A stretch of 64,000 nucleotides of DNA from Psettodes erumei (GCA_016785225.1 JAFBJZ010000454.1:362501-426500), one strand, 5' to 3'. Positions 25,214-38,360 are shown, numbered from the stretch's first letter. Program-made: numbers and translations. Notes: a model not told the origin generated them from the letters alone.

Positions 25214-25435
25214 TCAGTCTCCACTTCCCAGCAGGAGCCGGCAGCCTCCTTTTCTCACTTCAAGTTTCACCTCATGCCCCTGAGCCGTGGATGGTGAGAC
25301 GGCTGGAGACTGAACCCACATCTGCATGTACCTTCCTGCCTCCGACTCGAAGGTGTATCCGTCGGTGGTGATTGTATTGTTCAGCTCTTGCGATTTTCTC
25401 CCAAACTTGCGGTCTAGCGTGTAATCTATCACCAT
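25214..25435 (-). other. Unrecognised coding-like open frame (73 codons)
   Basis: Minus-strand ATG frame with balanced amino-acid composition, free of simple repeats, with words such as VIDYTLDRKFG, TTDGYTFESEAGRYMQMW and GHEVKLEVRKGGC. The open frame continues upstream of the ATG through RGCQALTEF to about 25470. I do not recognise the family. It lies about 200 bp from the Tc1-type MITE, so it may be a remnant of a mobile element, a decayed pseudogene, or an exon of an unknown gene. No promoter or clear splice sites could be assigned. Confidence 0.3.
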
Positions 25436-26000
25436 GAATTCAGTCAGGGCCTGACAACCTCTGATGACTGACAGAACCCCCCCCCTCCAATATCACACCT
25501 CCCACACTGAAGCTGCTGCCTCCATCTGTCTCTGAGCTTTCCTTCTTCCTCCCATGTACCCTCGTCATTATGTCGAATCCATGAATGCTGAGTAATTGAA
25601 TCAACGATTAAACCGGAGCAGGTTCTTAAGATCAGGGTTTTCTGGTCTCCTGATAATATCCTGGTTTAAATAGCAACAAAAGCCACTCAATGGAATCAGA
25701 CAAAAAACTGTAAATGTCATATAACCGGCTCCTATAAGACGAGCGCAGAAGTGGCCGTGACTGGAGCTCGGCACAGAATCGCCACTTGCGCCGTGTAATT
25801 TGTCCAGTTCAAGTGAGTCCGGATCCCGCATTGTGAGCCGTCCTCCGCACTTCCTCATCCTCATTCCTTCATCCTGCAGCCTCACGCGCGACAGCCGTGG
25901 CCCATTCCGACGAGAGACAGCAGCAACGGGTCTGGAGCCGGACCTTAGGAACCGGGTACCGGACCCCGTGACGCTTCCACACTGGAATTGCATTCCTGCA

Positions 26001-26056
26001 GTCGGCTTGAGGAAAGCTGTGGAATTGCTTGTGTCGGCTTGAGGAAAGCTGTGGAA
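26001..26056 (+). repeat. Short tandem duplication, period 32 bp
   Basis: A 24-bp sequence starting gtcggcttgaggaaag at 26001 recurs exactly at 26033. This is a recent local duplication with no known role. Confidence 0.85.
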
Positions 26057-27607
26057 AATGTTCGCCGGCTTTAAACACTCATTAAACAGAGAGACCTTTG
26101 TTGTGTCCTATGATTTTTATAGTGTGTTTTATAGTGGTGGTGTACGGGGGGAAAAGCTTTTTAGCTGCAGGGTGTTTTTTTTTTCTTCTCTTTGTTGTTA
26201 CCCTTCCACTTACAGTATAATAACACACAGGGGCTTCATTGAATATCCATTTGCGGCACTCTACAACTTTGCAATCATTACACCGCATCGGAGACTAGTT
26301 AGGTCGTTTGTGCGCCACCACCTTGTGTCAACATGACAAAAGTCCTTTCAGTCACTCTAACACACATCTCCCTTCGCCTGTCCCAGCCTGGGACCTGAGT
26401 CGAGCTGAACGTGCAAAGACAAACCCAGTAAATGTGCTCGGCGAGTGCAGCGAGCCCTGTTAGCCCAGAAAAAGAAAACCAATGATGTTCTTGCAGCATC
26501 ATTTCCATCTGCCTGCCTGCAGAGCTGCCAGCAGCTATCACTGTGACATGGCGACTGTTTATTTACCTTGAGCTCTCTTTCTTTTTTTTTTTTTTTTACT
26601 CCATACAGCTCAAACCTTAACTCCTCGGCAAAGCTTGTAGTGTGCTAATGTACAGCAGCTCCGAAAGGAGCGAGGCGAGGAGCATGTTGCACAACATTAA
26701 TTAGTCAGCTCGGCGGAATGCATAATTTATGGATGCTTAAGTTGTCAGAACACTGCAACCACGGGCGGCAGCAAAAAGTACGGCCCGACGCACACGGTGT
26801 GTTCGCAGCGTGCAGGCCCCACGTGGGAAAGGTAGCAAACTACAAAGACTTTGAATACGTCATTCGATGAGCGAGAGCTCCTGAAAGTCCAGGGATCACG
26901 TCACTGAACGGGCACCCCAAGTCTCACGGCAAATCCTCCAGTAGTTGTCGAGGTTAAAAGTGACACTGAGGTATATTTGTACTTCTAACTTGAGTCTGTG
27001 TATGATGTCACTGTTAATAATGTGATAATAGGCTGTTGGGACGGTCGTCAGCTAGAAGCAGGCGGAGGTTGAATACGAGGGGGTTCCTGTGTTCGTGTTC
27101 AGAGCCCGGCATCGCTGGAATAAATCACATGTAGGGGAGGAGCGGCAGGGAAAGTTAGTTCACGGCAGGACGAGTGCCACGTCTCCTAAATTCACCAACC
27201 CCCTTCAGGAAAGTCACCGGCTGCATCCCGGACAAATGGAACATGAGGGATGGGAGGCGGCGGCAAACAACTCGCACACGAAGGCAGCTGAGCTCAACAC
27301 GAGCAGACAGGATGGGGATGGGCGGGGGCGAGAGAATTTTAATTAGCACGATCCAGCCAGTCTGACGGGCCGGAACGTCACGGAAGCCTGCGAGTGTTGG
27401 GCTTCGGGCTACGACACACAAACAGACACACAAACAGACATTCGTTAGGAAGACGATGGAGAGCAAGTCGCACTCACAGCGTCGCCACATCCAGGCCACA
27501 ACACTAAAATGACACTGTAATAAGCACATGAAGGCTGAAGCTGCAGAGCATTTTCAACATTTCTAAGTTGTGGGCCGCCTCCTGCGATCAGGAGTAGCCA
27601 ATCCGAC

Positions 27608-27640
27608 GTTAATTAGTAATCATTAATTAAATGCATTTGG
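27608..27640. promoter_or_regulatory. Homeodomain-site cluster, candidate enhancer
   Basis: ttaattagtaatcattaattaaatgcat holds three TAAT/ATTA cores in 30 bp next to ATGCAT. Such AT-rich clusters in otherwise mixed-composition, repeat-free DNA are typical of vertebrate developmental enhancers. No conservation data were available. Confidence 0.3.
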
Positions 27641-28699
27641 GAGAGCCACCCTTTCACCGAAGGTAAGACTCGGAGAGACGTCTGGAATTAAATTCCGAGT
27701 GAGGATTAATGGATTCTGTCTGAGGGAAAATCCTCCCGGGTGCTGGAAGTGTTTTCCTAGAGGTCACTGGTGATCGGGGTGGAAAGGAAAAGGAATTGGG
27801 GGTTGGGGGGGGGGGTCAGGTGAGCGAATGAGAGCGGGATAACTCGATAAAGCGCTGAGTCGAGTAAAAGTAATCTTTGACGTGATTCTGGTGTTTGCCA
27901 AAGGAGATGGACTTCACCGCACGGCGGCCAGAACCGCAGGACTCGCCGACATCGCCGCCTCTCAATCACCTGATTACATTTTTTTTTTTTCCCTCCTCTA
28001 AAGCCGCCATTACTAGCTTCCGCGCTCCCTCCCAACCCCCTCCGGCACGTTGGCAGGCTCGCGCTCCGTGCCCGCCGCTCTGCGGGTTATGTCCATTAAA
28101 GCTGTGGCGGGGAGGACCATTAGCGTTGCGCTTCATTTGCCGCGGCCCGGCCTCTAAATCAGCTGTCAGACGCCGGCGGCCGTTTGTGCAGAGTCGCAGT
28201 TCCAGCCGTTAGACAGACGCGCCTCACAACTGCCCAACACATCTGCTCTTTTTTAATCTCTTCATCTTGACGTGGGTTTTTCTACTTTTAATACATTTAG
28301 TTTTTTCAGTGAATGGAGATATTATTTTCACTTGAGCTCATCGGGCATTAAAGATTAGCACCAAAAAACAGGCTCCTGCTTACATAGGTGTTATTTAGTT
28401 GTTACACTTTTATTGGGTATTCATGAGATGATAATCCAGCAGCTCCCAGCTGGATTTGGATAAGACTTCAAAGTCAAATTGATTATTTTAATACACACAA
28501 AGGACCTGGCGCTATCTTATTTTTGGAACCGTCATCACTAAAACTATCTTCAGAGCTTCTGCTAAATGTCTTTTTCTTTGTACAGATCCAGACAAAAAAT
28601 TTTGCAATCAGCACTTTTAGACAAAAACTCGCCTGAGGAAATCAATGCAGTTTATGAAGTCTTTTATTTAAAAAAAAAAAGACTCATCCTACTCGTTTG

Positions 28700-28815
28700 T
28701 GACAAAACACATTAGAAGTAATTATTTCATGTTTTACTGCAGAGAGCACGGCACAAATACACGGCATTAATGAGCTGTAATATTAACTGTATTAATCAGT
28801 GTAATTAGGTGGCAG
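28700..28815. promoter_or_regulatory. AT-rich candidate conserved non-coding element
   Basis: Repeat-free block with several TAAT/ATTA cores (gtaattattt, cattaatgag, gtattaatcag, gtaattagg). It resembles developmental enhancers in composition; there is no direct evidence of function. Confidence 0.25.
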
Positions 28816-29390
28816 AGCAAACATTGTGATTATAAACGTCAACTTGTTATTTGACTTTTTTACCCATCATCCTCAGGGTCTGAGGGTGGGGGCAGGGGGC
28901 GGTGCACAAAGGTGGGCAAGGGGATTGTGTGTACTTTCACTTTGGATCACAACATGTGTGTGTTTAGTACGCAAACGAAACAAAATTAGCCAAACTCAAT
29001 GTGCGAGGGTCAGCGACCTGCCACACATCGGTCGAGAGCGGCGTTCAAGAGCGCGTACAAACGCCAAACTCTGGATGCAAACAGGTGGAATCAGCCGGAA
29101 TCGAAGGAATTTTTCCACAGAAAAGCAAAATCTATTTCGAGATTACAGGAGACATAACGACTCGGTTGTCATGGTTGCCTTTCATCGCTGTGTTTTTCTC
29201 TCTTTTTCTTTTCTCTGGTGTCGTTCGGCGTCGTCGCTTCACCTTGGCAAATTCAAACATACTAATGAGATACAGGAGCAGGCGAGCGTCCCTCGATGAG
29301 CCTTCGTTAAAAATTACCACCTGAACGGAGAGGAAGACGAATCCAGGGAGGGAAAGAGAGGGAGAAGGCTGGTGCAGGTGAAAACGCACC

Positions 29391-29446
29391 GTGTGTGTGT
29401 GTGTGTGTATGTGTGTGTGTGTGTGTGTGTGTGTTTGTGTTTGTGT
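29391..29446 (+). repeat. (TG)n microsatellite
   Basis: TG tract with TATG and TTTG interruptions. Confidence 0.93.
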
Positions 29447-29596
29447 TGCATTCAAGGTGGCAATTTTCCTGTCAGCGGCCGGCAGAATGATTTGATTTCT
29501 GGGTAACAATGTGGGATTCATGTATACAGATTGAGTCAGTGTTCTTCAGCGTCCGAAGGTTACAGCTGGAGTGCTTGGTTTGATTTACTGAGAAAA

Positions 29597-29682
29597 TGTG
29601 TGTGCGTGTGTGTGTATGTGTGTGTGTGTGTTTGTGTGTATGTGGTGGTGGTGGTGGTGGGGGGGGGGGGGGGTTGTGTGTA
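29597..29682 (+). repeat. (TG)n-(GGT)n-poly(G) composite
   Basis: TG tract, then six GGT-type units, then a G run of about 15 (29659-29673). Strong G-quadruplex potential on the + strand; the poly(G) length may be an assembly estimate. Confidence 0.9.
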
Positions 29683-31189
29683 TAAGGGAGACAGAGCGGC
29701 AGTGAGCTCTTATCCTGTCTTCATTATCATTTCACTCAGCAGCCGATGCAGCTCCTCACCCCGGCGATGCCAGTGAATAGGTGCACGACACACGGGGGGG
29801 GGGCAACCAATGGGCGCATCAGAGAGTGGGTTGTCACGACGACGGACAGTCCTGAGCGCGCAGGTGTCGAGGAGACGGCGTCACGCTCATTACCGGCACC
29901 GGAGAGCCGCCCTCAGCGCGAGGCTGCCGGGCCTCGGTAGCTTCGCCCGATTATCACGCATCGCAGGACCGTTCTGTCTGGAAGGAGGAAGATTATTCCG
30001 CCCGGTCCGAGCCGGTGGCCCGACCCGGACGCGAGCGACGACGCATGCATAATTCAGCAGGTGACCTCTGCCATTTTGCGCTCGTGAACATCGGCAGACG
30101 TTTCAGCCGCTTTCTTCTCCGCGTTAAGGCTGAAATCGCTAACGAGCCCTTTAGCCTCCAGAGCGGCTTCGCTTCCTCGACGCAGCGGGAACGTTCTCGG
30201 TACGTGACGGTTCTCCAGATTCATCAGGAGAATCTGGACATTCCAGTCCATGACATACGTGTTTTTTTCCCCCATGAGAACATGAAATAGAAAGCAGCAC
30301 TTGTAGGAGATGCCTGAAAACAAGCCAACTGAGCTCTGAGTGAAACTGCGAATGCGGCGTCACGTCCCGACGCCGACGTTCGCCCCCCCCACCACCAGCC
30401 TCGTTGTCATTCCTAAACCTGAGTTTGAATGACATCACTCAGTATTTCTGACACGGGGGCGAGGAGAATACAGTCAGCCTGTATCTTCACGAATTCAAAC
30501 CACTTCGGAGTTAAGGATACTCGTCTTCAAGTGTCCATTTAAAGGCGGCGACACAGAAATGACATTTGTCTGTGATGTTGTTCACCTCTAGTTACTGTTT
30601 GCAGAAGAATAACAAACAGGCGGATTAAAAAATTGGCAGGGTATGAATGGAAGTGGCTGGTGTGGAGCTAATAAGACAACGGGGAACAGGTGAGTGTGGG
30701 AGGGGCCGGGGTCGCTGCAGGGCAGGTGGGAGCAGACAGGAGACTTGAAGCACCAAATTAAAGTTTCCTCACAGAGGAAGTGAGGCGCAGACGGCCGTAT
30801 CCAGGTTAACGCTTGCATCATTACGACGCCCAGTTACCTCGTTTTGTTCCAGACGTGAATGGGCCCGTGGCGCCCGAGCCGTCGAACTTTGCGGGGTCCC
30901 ATTATTATCCCATCATTTTACAGCGACGCCTTAACACGCTGCTGTCCCGGGGTGATAAATGCCCGGTCACAGTAAAGCCGGCCGACGATGAAAAATGGCT
31001 GCTCAGTGACGGTTTGAAAAGGTTTTCCTGTCCTCCTCCCCGCCTCCAGTCCAGGTCCTTTCAGGTCCCCTATTGTGGACTGAGCAGGACACCTGTGTTA
31101 TAAATGGCCTCCCATCGTTAGCACCTCTGACAAACTCCCGACTGTTTCCTCCTTTTGTTTTCTTCCTCCGCTCTTTCTTTTCAGCGGAG

Positions 31190-31330
31190 GGTAACTGGGC
31201 GTTAAAGGGCCGGCACTGTGGGATTCAGCGACACCTAGTGGTGAGGCGGCAGATAGCATACTGCTACAAAATGGGATTTTTGGACCAAATGCTGACTAAT
31301 CTGAAACAGTATTAAAACTGTTATAAGAAT
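31190..31330. repeat. Possible fish dispersed repeat end
   Basis: The run cactgtgggattcagcg, acacctagtggtgagg, gcagatagcatactgctac resembles the widespread fish element ending in ca(c/t)ctagtggtgaggttgcagattgcaacc. The similarity is partial and the element's limits are not defined. Confidence 0.4.
31229..31241 (-). promoter_or_regulatory. CTCF-like motif, reverse orientation
   Basis: CGACACCTAGTGG matches the reverse CTCF core YGCCMYCTNGTGG at 12 of 13 positions. The surrounding cacctagtggtgaggcggcagat resembles the end of another fish dispersed repeat (next entry). Confidence 0.35.
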
Positions 31331-31701
31331 GTTGTACAGCACATAAATGAGATTTAGCACTAGCGAGCCAGAAATCCCCAAAACAAGCTAACTAGCTAAC
31401 TAACTGATTACATGCAAATCTGCTTCATAAACAAATAAAGAGTCAAGAGGAAGCGGCTGTTTGGAACAAATACTGAACCGACACACCTGAACGCACCTTG
31501 CACTGCTAGCTGCGTGTGCCGCTACAGGGTGGGGGAAGAAGCTAACATGTTAGCAAGCAGTCGCTGACTTAGGGAGTTGTCGTTTTGTACCAACGTCACA
31601 CACCAGGAGGACGGGAAGCTGCTCACGCATCCCTCGGAAAAAAAACATGGCGACCGGCAAATTAGCTCCCACCTCGAGAGAGAAAGTAAACGCATCACAG
31701 G

Positions 31702-31766
31702 GGTGTGTGTGTGTGTGTGTGTGTGTGTCACAACACATCCGTGTGCATCTTTGTTCATGTGAGAGC

Positions 31767-31797
<31 letters not shown>
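31702..31797 (+). repeat. Pair of (TG)n microsatellites
   Basis: TG tracts at 31702-31728 and 31771-31797, separated by 42 bp of unique DNA. Confidence 0.92.
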
Positions 31798-32361
31798 CAC
31801 TAATTAACAGATGATGTGCGGCGACGGACGGCACATGCACACGGAGTTCGCGCTTTGATGTCGCCCGGCTTGTCTCTCCTCTCTCTGGCTCGTCGCTGCC
31901 GTTTGAAGTTTAAACACTCATCTGGGATGTATTCTTCTTCCCCTCGTAAGCCTTCAACGCTCCCTGCTTCTAATCCCGACGGGCCGGCGGGCGGGGGGGG
32001 TTAACAACTGTGCACTGCTGCTTTACATCAGATGTAGGACGCGCTCCTGCTGCAAGCTGCAAATCCCCTGCACCGCCGCCGCGTGTTTGCCTTGTGTTTT
32101 CCAAGAAATCAACGCTTTTTAAAGTTTTCTGCGTGTGATTTAATACAAATAATCCCAAGAATGCACAATTTGTTATTACTTTTTTTTATGCCAGATCCCT
32201 GCAGGGTGTTACAAAGAGGTGGGAGATGGTGGGAAAGCCCCGACGAAACAACAACGAAACAAGAGACAAGTTACAGATTAACTATTTTAAGTGAAGTTAA
32301 GTCCCGCGCGTTGTTGTGCAGCTACAGCCGACGCTCGCGGCTTTAGAAGATGTCACATGAT

Positions 32362-32563
32362 CACACACACACACACACACACATATGCAGTCGATCCTGC
32401 AGCAGCCGTCAGGAGGTCTATTAAGTGACACCCCCACCCCCACCCCCACCCAACCCCACCTCCGCTCTCTGTGAGATCAATCACTCGGCCAGACCGTCTC
32501 ATGTGAAGCCAGCGGGCGTTACAGGTGCATCTACAGGATGTGTGCACCTGTGTCCATATGTCA

Positions 32564-32611
<48 letters not shown>
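32362..32611 (+). repeat. (CA)n, C-rich and (TG)n cluster
   Basis: (CA)n at 32362-32384, a CCCCCA pentamer/hexamer run at 32430-32460 (G4-prone on the minus strand) and (TG)n at 32566-32611. The CA and TG blocks can pair as an inverted repeat. Confidence 0.9.
32521..32551. promoter_or_regulatory. 9-bp perfect inverted repeat with E-boxes
   Basis: ACAGGTGCA (32521-32529) and TGCACCTGT (32543-32551) are exact reverse complements around a 13-bp spacer. Each arm holds a CAGGTG E-box (ZEB/SNAI/bHLH class). It lies just upstream of a long (TG)n tract. Confidence 0.45.
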
Positions 32612-32612
<1 letters not shown>

Positions 32613-32734
32613 CTCACATCCTGCCGATCTATACGGGGGGGGGGGCATGGCAGGTGACGCCATGACTCCGGCGTCGTCACTAGGGTCCATAAAGGGGCTC
32701 TTAAAAAACTTGTCACTTGTCTTGGCGCTGTATT

Positions 32735-32840
32735 TTATGGGGTGGGATTAATTTAACAGGCAATTAAGCAGAGTGATGTAAAGGCTTAATGTGATATCAG
32801 CCATCCGTTTATAATTTACATTAGCGTGTGTTTCATATTG
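32735..32840. promoter_or_regulatory. AT-rich candidate conserved non-coding element
   Basis: Repeat-free block with ggattaattt, caattaag, taatgtgat, tttataattt and cattag words, i.e. several homeodomain-type cores within about 100 bp. The call rests on composition only. Confidence 0.25.
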
Positions 32841-34060
32841 GCATTTCTGCGCTGTGTCTACAGTGAGAGATCAGTCCTGCTGTTTGCCAAACGTTTAAAG
32901 CTACTGTATCTGAAATAATGAAAAAGTGCAGAGGGAAATGTGCACGTGTACCGTGTACACAATAAGTCACATGTTCACTATGCTTTTAGGAAATGTTTGT
33001 CATGTGATCGATGCATCAGGACAGATGAGGAAGGGAGAAATGACGAACAGAAACAGTCGATGAGTGGAAAATGACTCATTTCTTTCCAGCGCACTGGAAC
33101 TTTTCCTCTCGTTTTACTTTAATTTCCACTGAAACGCTTTTTTTTTTTTTGAGTTGTCGTCTTTTGCTCTTAACTTCCATACGGTTCTGTTTCCTGACTA
33201 ATACTTCAACTTTACTGCAGTTTTTTTTTTTAAGTCATTCGAGACAAAGAAGGGCCACACATTTGCATTTTGCACAGTTAAACGAGCTCATTTAAGTGCC
33301 CCCCCACGCCACCATCTAATTAGATTCTGAGTAATACCTGCCGGGCCAACTTTCGCTCCTCTCTCAAAATCTGTACGTTTCAAATGAAAATAATTAGCGC
33401 CGCGGACCGCCCAGAAACCCAGCTCACGGGAGCCGCTGCTTGAAACCTGCAGATGTGTTAATGTGACAATAACAGCAATTACCAACTAATTGAGTGTTTT
33501 TTTAATTACAATCTCTCCGTGAAATGTTTTTAATTGGACAGTTCCGACGCTTGTTTTGGGATTTTTCTGCCAAACCGCATCCGTGCGCGCCACCATCCCG
33601 CTGTCTGACATCGGCCCACGATGGACGCGGGAGCCGTTTTTCACCCCGGGTCAAATCGTCAGCCAGAATTTGGATGTTTGTTTGGTTACGTCCTCGTTTG
33701 TGTGAACTGAGTTAGTGCGTTTCATGACGAGTGCAAGTCGTAAAGGGACGACGGCGGCGTCAGAAAGGTGGAGCTCGCGGTCCTGGCGTCCATCATCTGC
33801 GCTGATGAAACACAATCATTTACACAACACAGCCACCGATGTTTTTGGTTTTTTCATGACTATCCTCACAGACGGGAAAATTACCAATAAGAATAAATAT
33901 GTTTTTACTGAAGGCAAACAGAATTCATTAAGCAACAGACTCTTTTTCGTAATTTAACCACGTTATGAAAACATATAGTTTTAAGCTCAGTAATAAGCTC
34001 CATCACATCAGCCCCCTCCTCCTCCTCCAGTCCATTCATGGCTGTTATGCAGAGTAATGG

Positions 34061-34064
<4 letters not shown>

Positions 34065-34095
<31 letters not shown>
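34065..34095 (+). repeat. (TG)n microsatellite
   Basis: About 15 TG units. A G4-prone run of GGGTGGGGG type follows at 34253-34285. Confidence 0.92.
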
Positions 34096-34097
<2 letters not shown>

Positions 34098-37000
34098 ACA
34101 AAAAATTGGAGGTTGTGTATGTGCAAGTGCCCCCATGTGCATATTTTGTATTGCTTGTAATTGCTGAGATATTTTTAATACCCCCCCACCGTCGGTGGCA
34201 GCTGGATGTTTCGGAGTCAGCGGGATGCGATAACGTGGAAATATTAGCATGTGGGTGGGGGTGGGGGTGGAGGGGCTGGGGGGCGGCGGAGGCCGAGCGG
34301 ACCTCTGGTGTGCAGTCCTTATCTGCTCGGTGCAGGGTCCGCTCCGTGGAAACCGAGCCCTCCCAACTACACTAATGCTAATGCCAGCGAGCGGCGGGGG
34401 CGATACCCTGGTCCGGCCCGGGCCCCCGTCTTAATGTGTGTTATTAACACTTGTGCGTTCAGGGGACGGAGACTTAATTGATGATACAGCAGCTCAGCGG
34501 GAGGTTTTTTCTTTTTTTTTTTCCCAGCTGAGCAAGTCGACTGTTGGTGGGTCAATAGATTCACGCACAATTAGCCACCCGCACACACACACACGCACGC
34601 ACAACCACACTGCAACCACACACTGTAATAACGTCTTATAGACAAAGGATGTAAAGGATTTATATAGTATACATAAATATGGATTATAAAAGAATTAATG
34701 GATAAAAAACATAATCCACAAATTCACAGTTACGACTTGTATCAGCAGGTTTGTACACATGTAATCTGTAATCTGTAATCAGTGTGTCGTCGCTGTAACT
34801 CCACTTTTTTTTTCTCCATGTGCAGAAAAACATTTCAATTAGTGTCAAACCGTCTTATAACCTAATTTCTTCACGGCGAAAAAGTAACAGGGAATTTTCC
34901 AGCGTGTGATTTTGAATTCGCTCGTGATCGCACTCATCAGTCACAGTCTGCGGAGCAGCCAATGGGAGCTCATCAACTTACTCTGCTGCAGACGGCTTAT
35001 GAGATTATTGTGTAACCCACAATTGAAGTATCTTTTTCTCCAAAGATGAAACTGACACCTGAGTGTTCAGCCAATTAAATCTCTCGGTGGGGGAGGGGTC
35101 ACGCAACCCGTGTATCATGCTCTTGGTGGGAGGGGGCAGGAGCTGGCACGCTCGCCTGAACGCGGGACGTGTGCGCAGGCGCCATTAAGCCGCCGACTCC
35201 AACATTCCCACTGATCGAGTGGCAATTAGCGATTCACAAGCTGCTTCCCCAATTTGTCACGGAGCACTTTGCAGCGGGGGGGGGGCGCTCGGAGACGGCG
35301 TCCTGTCGCTGCCGCCCTCCAGCGCGCCACATCACTCGCTCGCGGTTTTCATGCTGACGACAGCTCGAATTTGCAACATCATGCTGTTTACATACTGTAT
35401 ATATTGTTTCAGTAATGTCAGTACAATTATCTACATGCATGACATAGTACTGCAAAAAATACCACCTTCAACACGTGGCATTATATTTGGGACATGTATA
35501 TTACTGCAGTAGAAAACAGCATAGTATGTAAATCGTGCTAAAAGCTGCAGCAGCGTCTTGGATCTCGGTCACTGTTAAAGGTCCCGCTCCAAATGTGGTG
35601 GACTGTCCCTTTATCCTGTCGTCATGGTAAACACATGCGGTATCTTTCAGGCCGCGTCCGTCCCTCGTCACGTGACGCAAAGCTCCCTCAGAAAAGCAAA
35701 GCTAACGTTTTAATACGTCAAATCAGCGGCGTGCCCCTTTAAGTGACCGAACGTGCACCGGGTTCTTACACGCAGCAGCTTTATCGACACCTGCTACGTG
35801 TCTCACCTGCGCCTCCCTCTCCTCCCCCTTCGTTCGTAAATCCATTACCCGCGGCCCTATCTCCTCCAGCGGGCCTTGAGGGGATTGGAGCGGGGCCGGC
35901 CGGTATCGGGGCAGACATGGATGTGTGAAGTGATAGGGGCGGTAATGACGGCGGCCAGTGAGGACAGAGCAGTAATAGTTTGTCTCTTCACCCCGCCTGA
36001 TAGACGCTTTCACACTGTTTGTCTTTATCCCCGGCTAATGACAGCGGGGACCGTGGAGCTGCCGGGGTGGGGGGGGTCGACCCGTTCGGCACATATACTG
36101 TAGGTGTGCAGCATATTCGAGAGAGAGAAAAAAAATGCTATAGAAGCTATATTTCTCTCTTTTTTTGTTAAATTGATTTTTGTTTCGCTTGGCGCAGCCC
36201 GGCCTCAAATGTCAGGACGAGTTAAAATCTGCAGCAGAGTTTGAATGTTTGCAGCGCTGACGGAGGGGGTGGGGGTGTCGGTGGGGATGGGGGATGGGAG
36301 AGGCCCCCCTCCACCAAACCAATTATGTAAACTGCTGTAATGTGACAGATCTGACAGCGGCCACGAGGCCGCCGCTGCCTGAAATATTTCATCGCACTGT
36401 ACTTCACGGCGCTTGCAGGGTCCGTACAGCACCAGTGAGAGGTCAAATAGTTTCCGTATCCAAACGCTGATAAAAAAGACCTCGGGTCACGCGGTTTGAC
36501 GATGCGTCGGGGCGTCACGCGGCGTACAGAAGAAGTTTCTGCAGTAATCTGCTCTGACCTTGGCAAGCGGTGTGTTTTCATTTCCCACCTTCACAGAACA
36601 GACGCTGCAGAGAGACGAGCTTCAGCGGCAACGAAGAGGGAGGAATTAAAAATTCTCCAAAATAAACAATAATAATAAACCCCGATGAAGCTGTGAGGCT
36701 CCCAGTTACCGCCGGTTTGTCCTCATAGATTTAACTTTCTGTCTTGAATATAAAAGGTTTTCAAAATTTTATGAAAAAAAAAAACATTTGGTGAAAGGTG
36801 AAGTTTGAGTCTGCCTGAAATAAACCAGACACGGGAGAGCGCCTGGCAACAGAAGATCCAAACAGAGACGCTCAGACAAACCTGGCTGAACCCAATAACA
36901 AAACACAACCCAAAGCAACGCTTAACAACATGGCTGTGTTTAGACACACACACACACACTGCAGCGGGAACAGGTGTGCAGGGTGACTGAGGACAACTGG

Positions 37001-38144
37001 TGGACAGGTGGGGAATGACAGGGCGTGACTTAACAGTGGACCTGGTTGCGTCTTGTTTTTAGTTTTGGCCGCAGCACAGTAACACAACACAAGGCCCAAC
37101 TAATAAGTAATCAACACAAAACAAGGTCGATACAGGCAGGGAAATATGAAAAGCGGAATGTGAGTAAAGAGATAAGAAGGGATTCGTGAAGATTAAACCG
37201 ATTTTACCACCCTAAGCTTCTCAGACGGGGAACTGTAAAAGAAAAAATAAATAAATAAAAACTCAAAGAGAAAACTTGGTTACAAAATACACAAAAAAAT
37301 TTAAAAATCCTCGTGACATCAGCCAGACTGTCCAAAAGTAAAGGGGAAGGAAAATAAAATAAAAAATAAAAGCTAGATCGGTGCCCAGCTCAGAAAAGAC
37401 GACACACATACTGTATCATACGTCTACAAACACAAACTCCGGCTCTGCAGAAACACCAGTGAAAACCTCCGTCAGGCGTAAGCCGGCGTTTTATTCCCCC
37501 ACAGCGAACGCAATCGATACCAAAGCCACCGCTGACAGATACGACCCGCTCAGTGCAAACGCTCCAGAAAATGGGGAGCGCCGCCGTAATGAGCTCACTC
37601 TTACAGGGATCACACCCGACCTTCTCCGCTGTACAAAAACAACACACACACACACACACAGCGGCTCATTCACACTGCAGCACCTGGCGCAGGTGCGACA
37701 CCTCCGTGTTACCTGACAACCTGCTGCGTCATGAGGAAACTAGCTGGAGACGTTACGTGTTGTGACGGACTTGACTTAAAGTACAGAATGTTCAAGGTAA
37801 AAAACAGTTTAGGGTCTTTTTTTGTCTCCTCGTCAAGTTGTCAGTGTTTTTGTTCGTACTGCTGTGTACACGTTGTGTTGTGTTGAACAGGCTTCTCTGT
37901 TTCTGCTCGCTCGTACCGAGGAGAAGATAAAACAAACGACACGAGTTTCCTCCAAGTCCTGGCGTCAGTTGTCGCCCGTTTGACGGGAGGGTTGAGGACA
38001 TCTCTGGTTTGACAGGTTTAATCCGGGGACGTGTCCGTCCGTCCTCACCATGCTGAACTCTGCCGGTGACTTTGGTTGCTGCGATAGTTGTGTCAATCTT
38101 TTTACTGCGGTGGAAATGTGTCTCTGCTCGAGTGTGGCGCTGCA

Positions 38145-38190
38145 CGTGTCGTGTCGTGTCGTTGTCGTGTCGTGTCGTGTTGTGTGTAGT
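38145..38190 (+). repeat. (GTGTC)n pentanucleotide tract
   Basis: About eight GTGTC/CGTGT units with one interruption. Confidence 0.85.
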
Positions 38191-38360
38191 AAAGCTGGTG
38201 CAGCAGAGGCTTGTGGGACAGACCCGTGCTGAAAGGTCCTGTGGGAGGTGTGTTTGTCTGTGTGCGTGTGTGTGTCCTTTTTGTGTCTGTCTCCATTTAA
38301 TGATGATGGCTGTATGGATTTTTCCGTGTAGGTGTGTGAATGTGTAGTTGAATATGCTGC

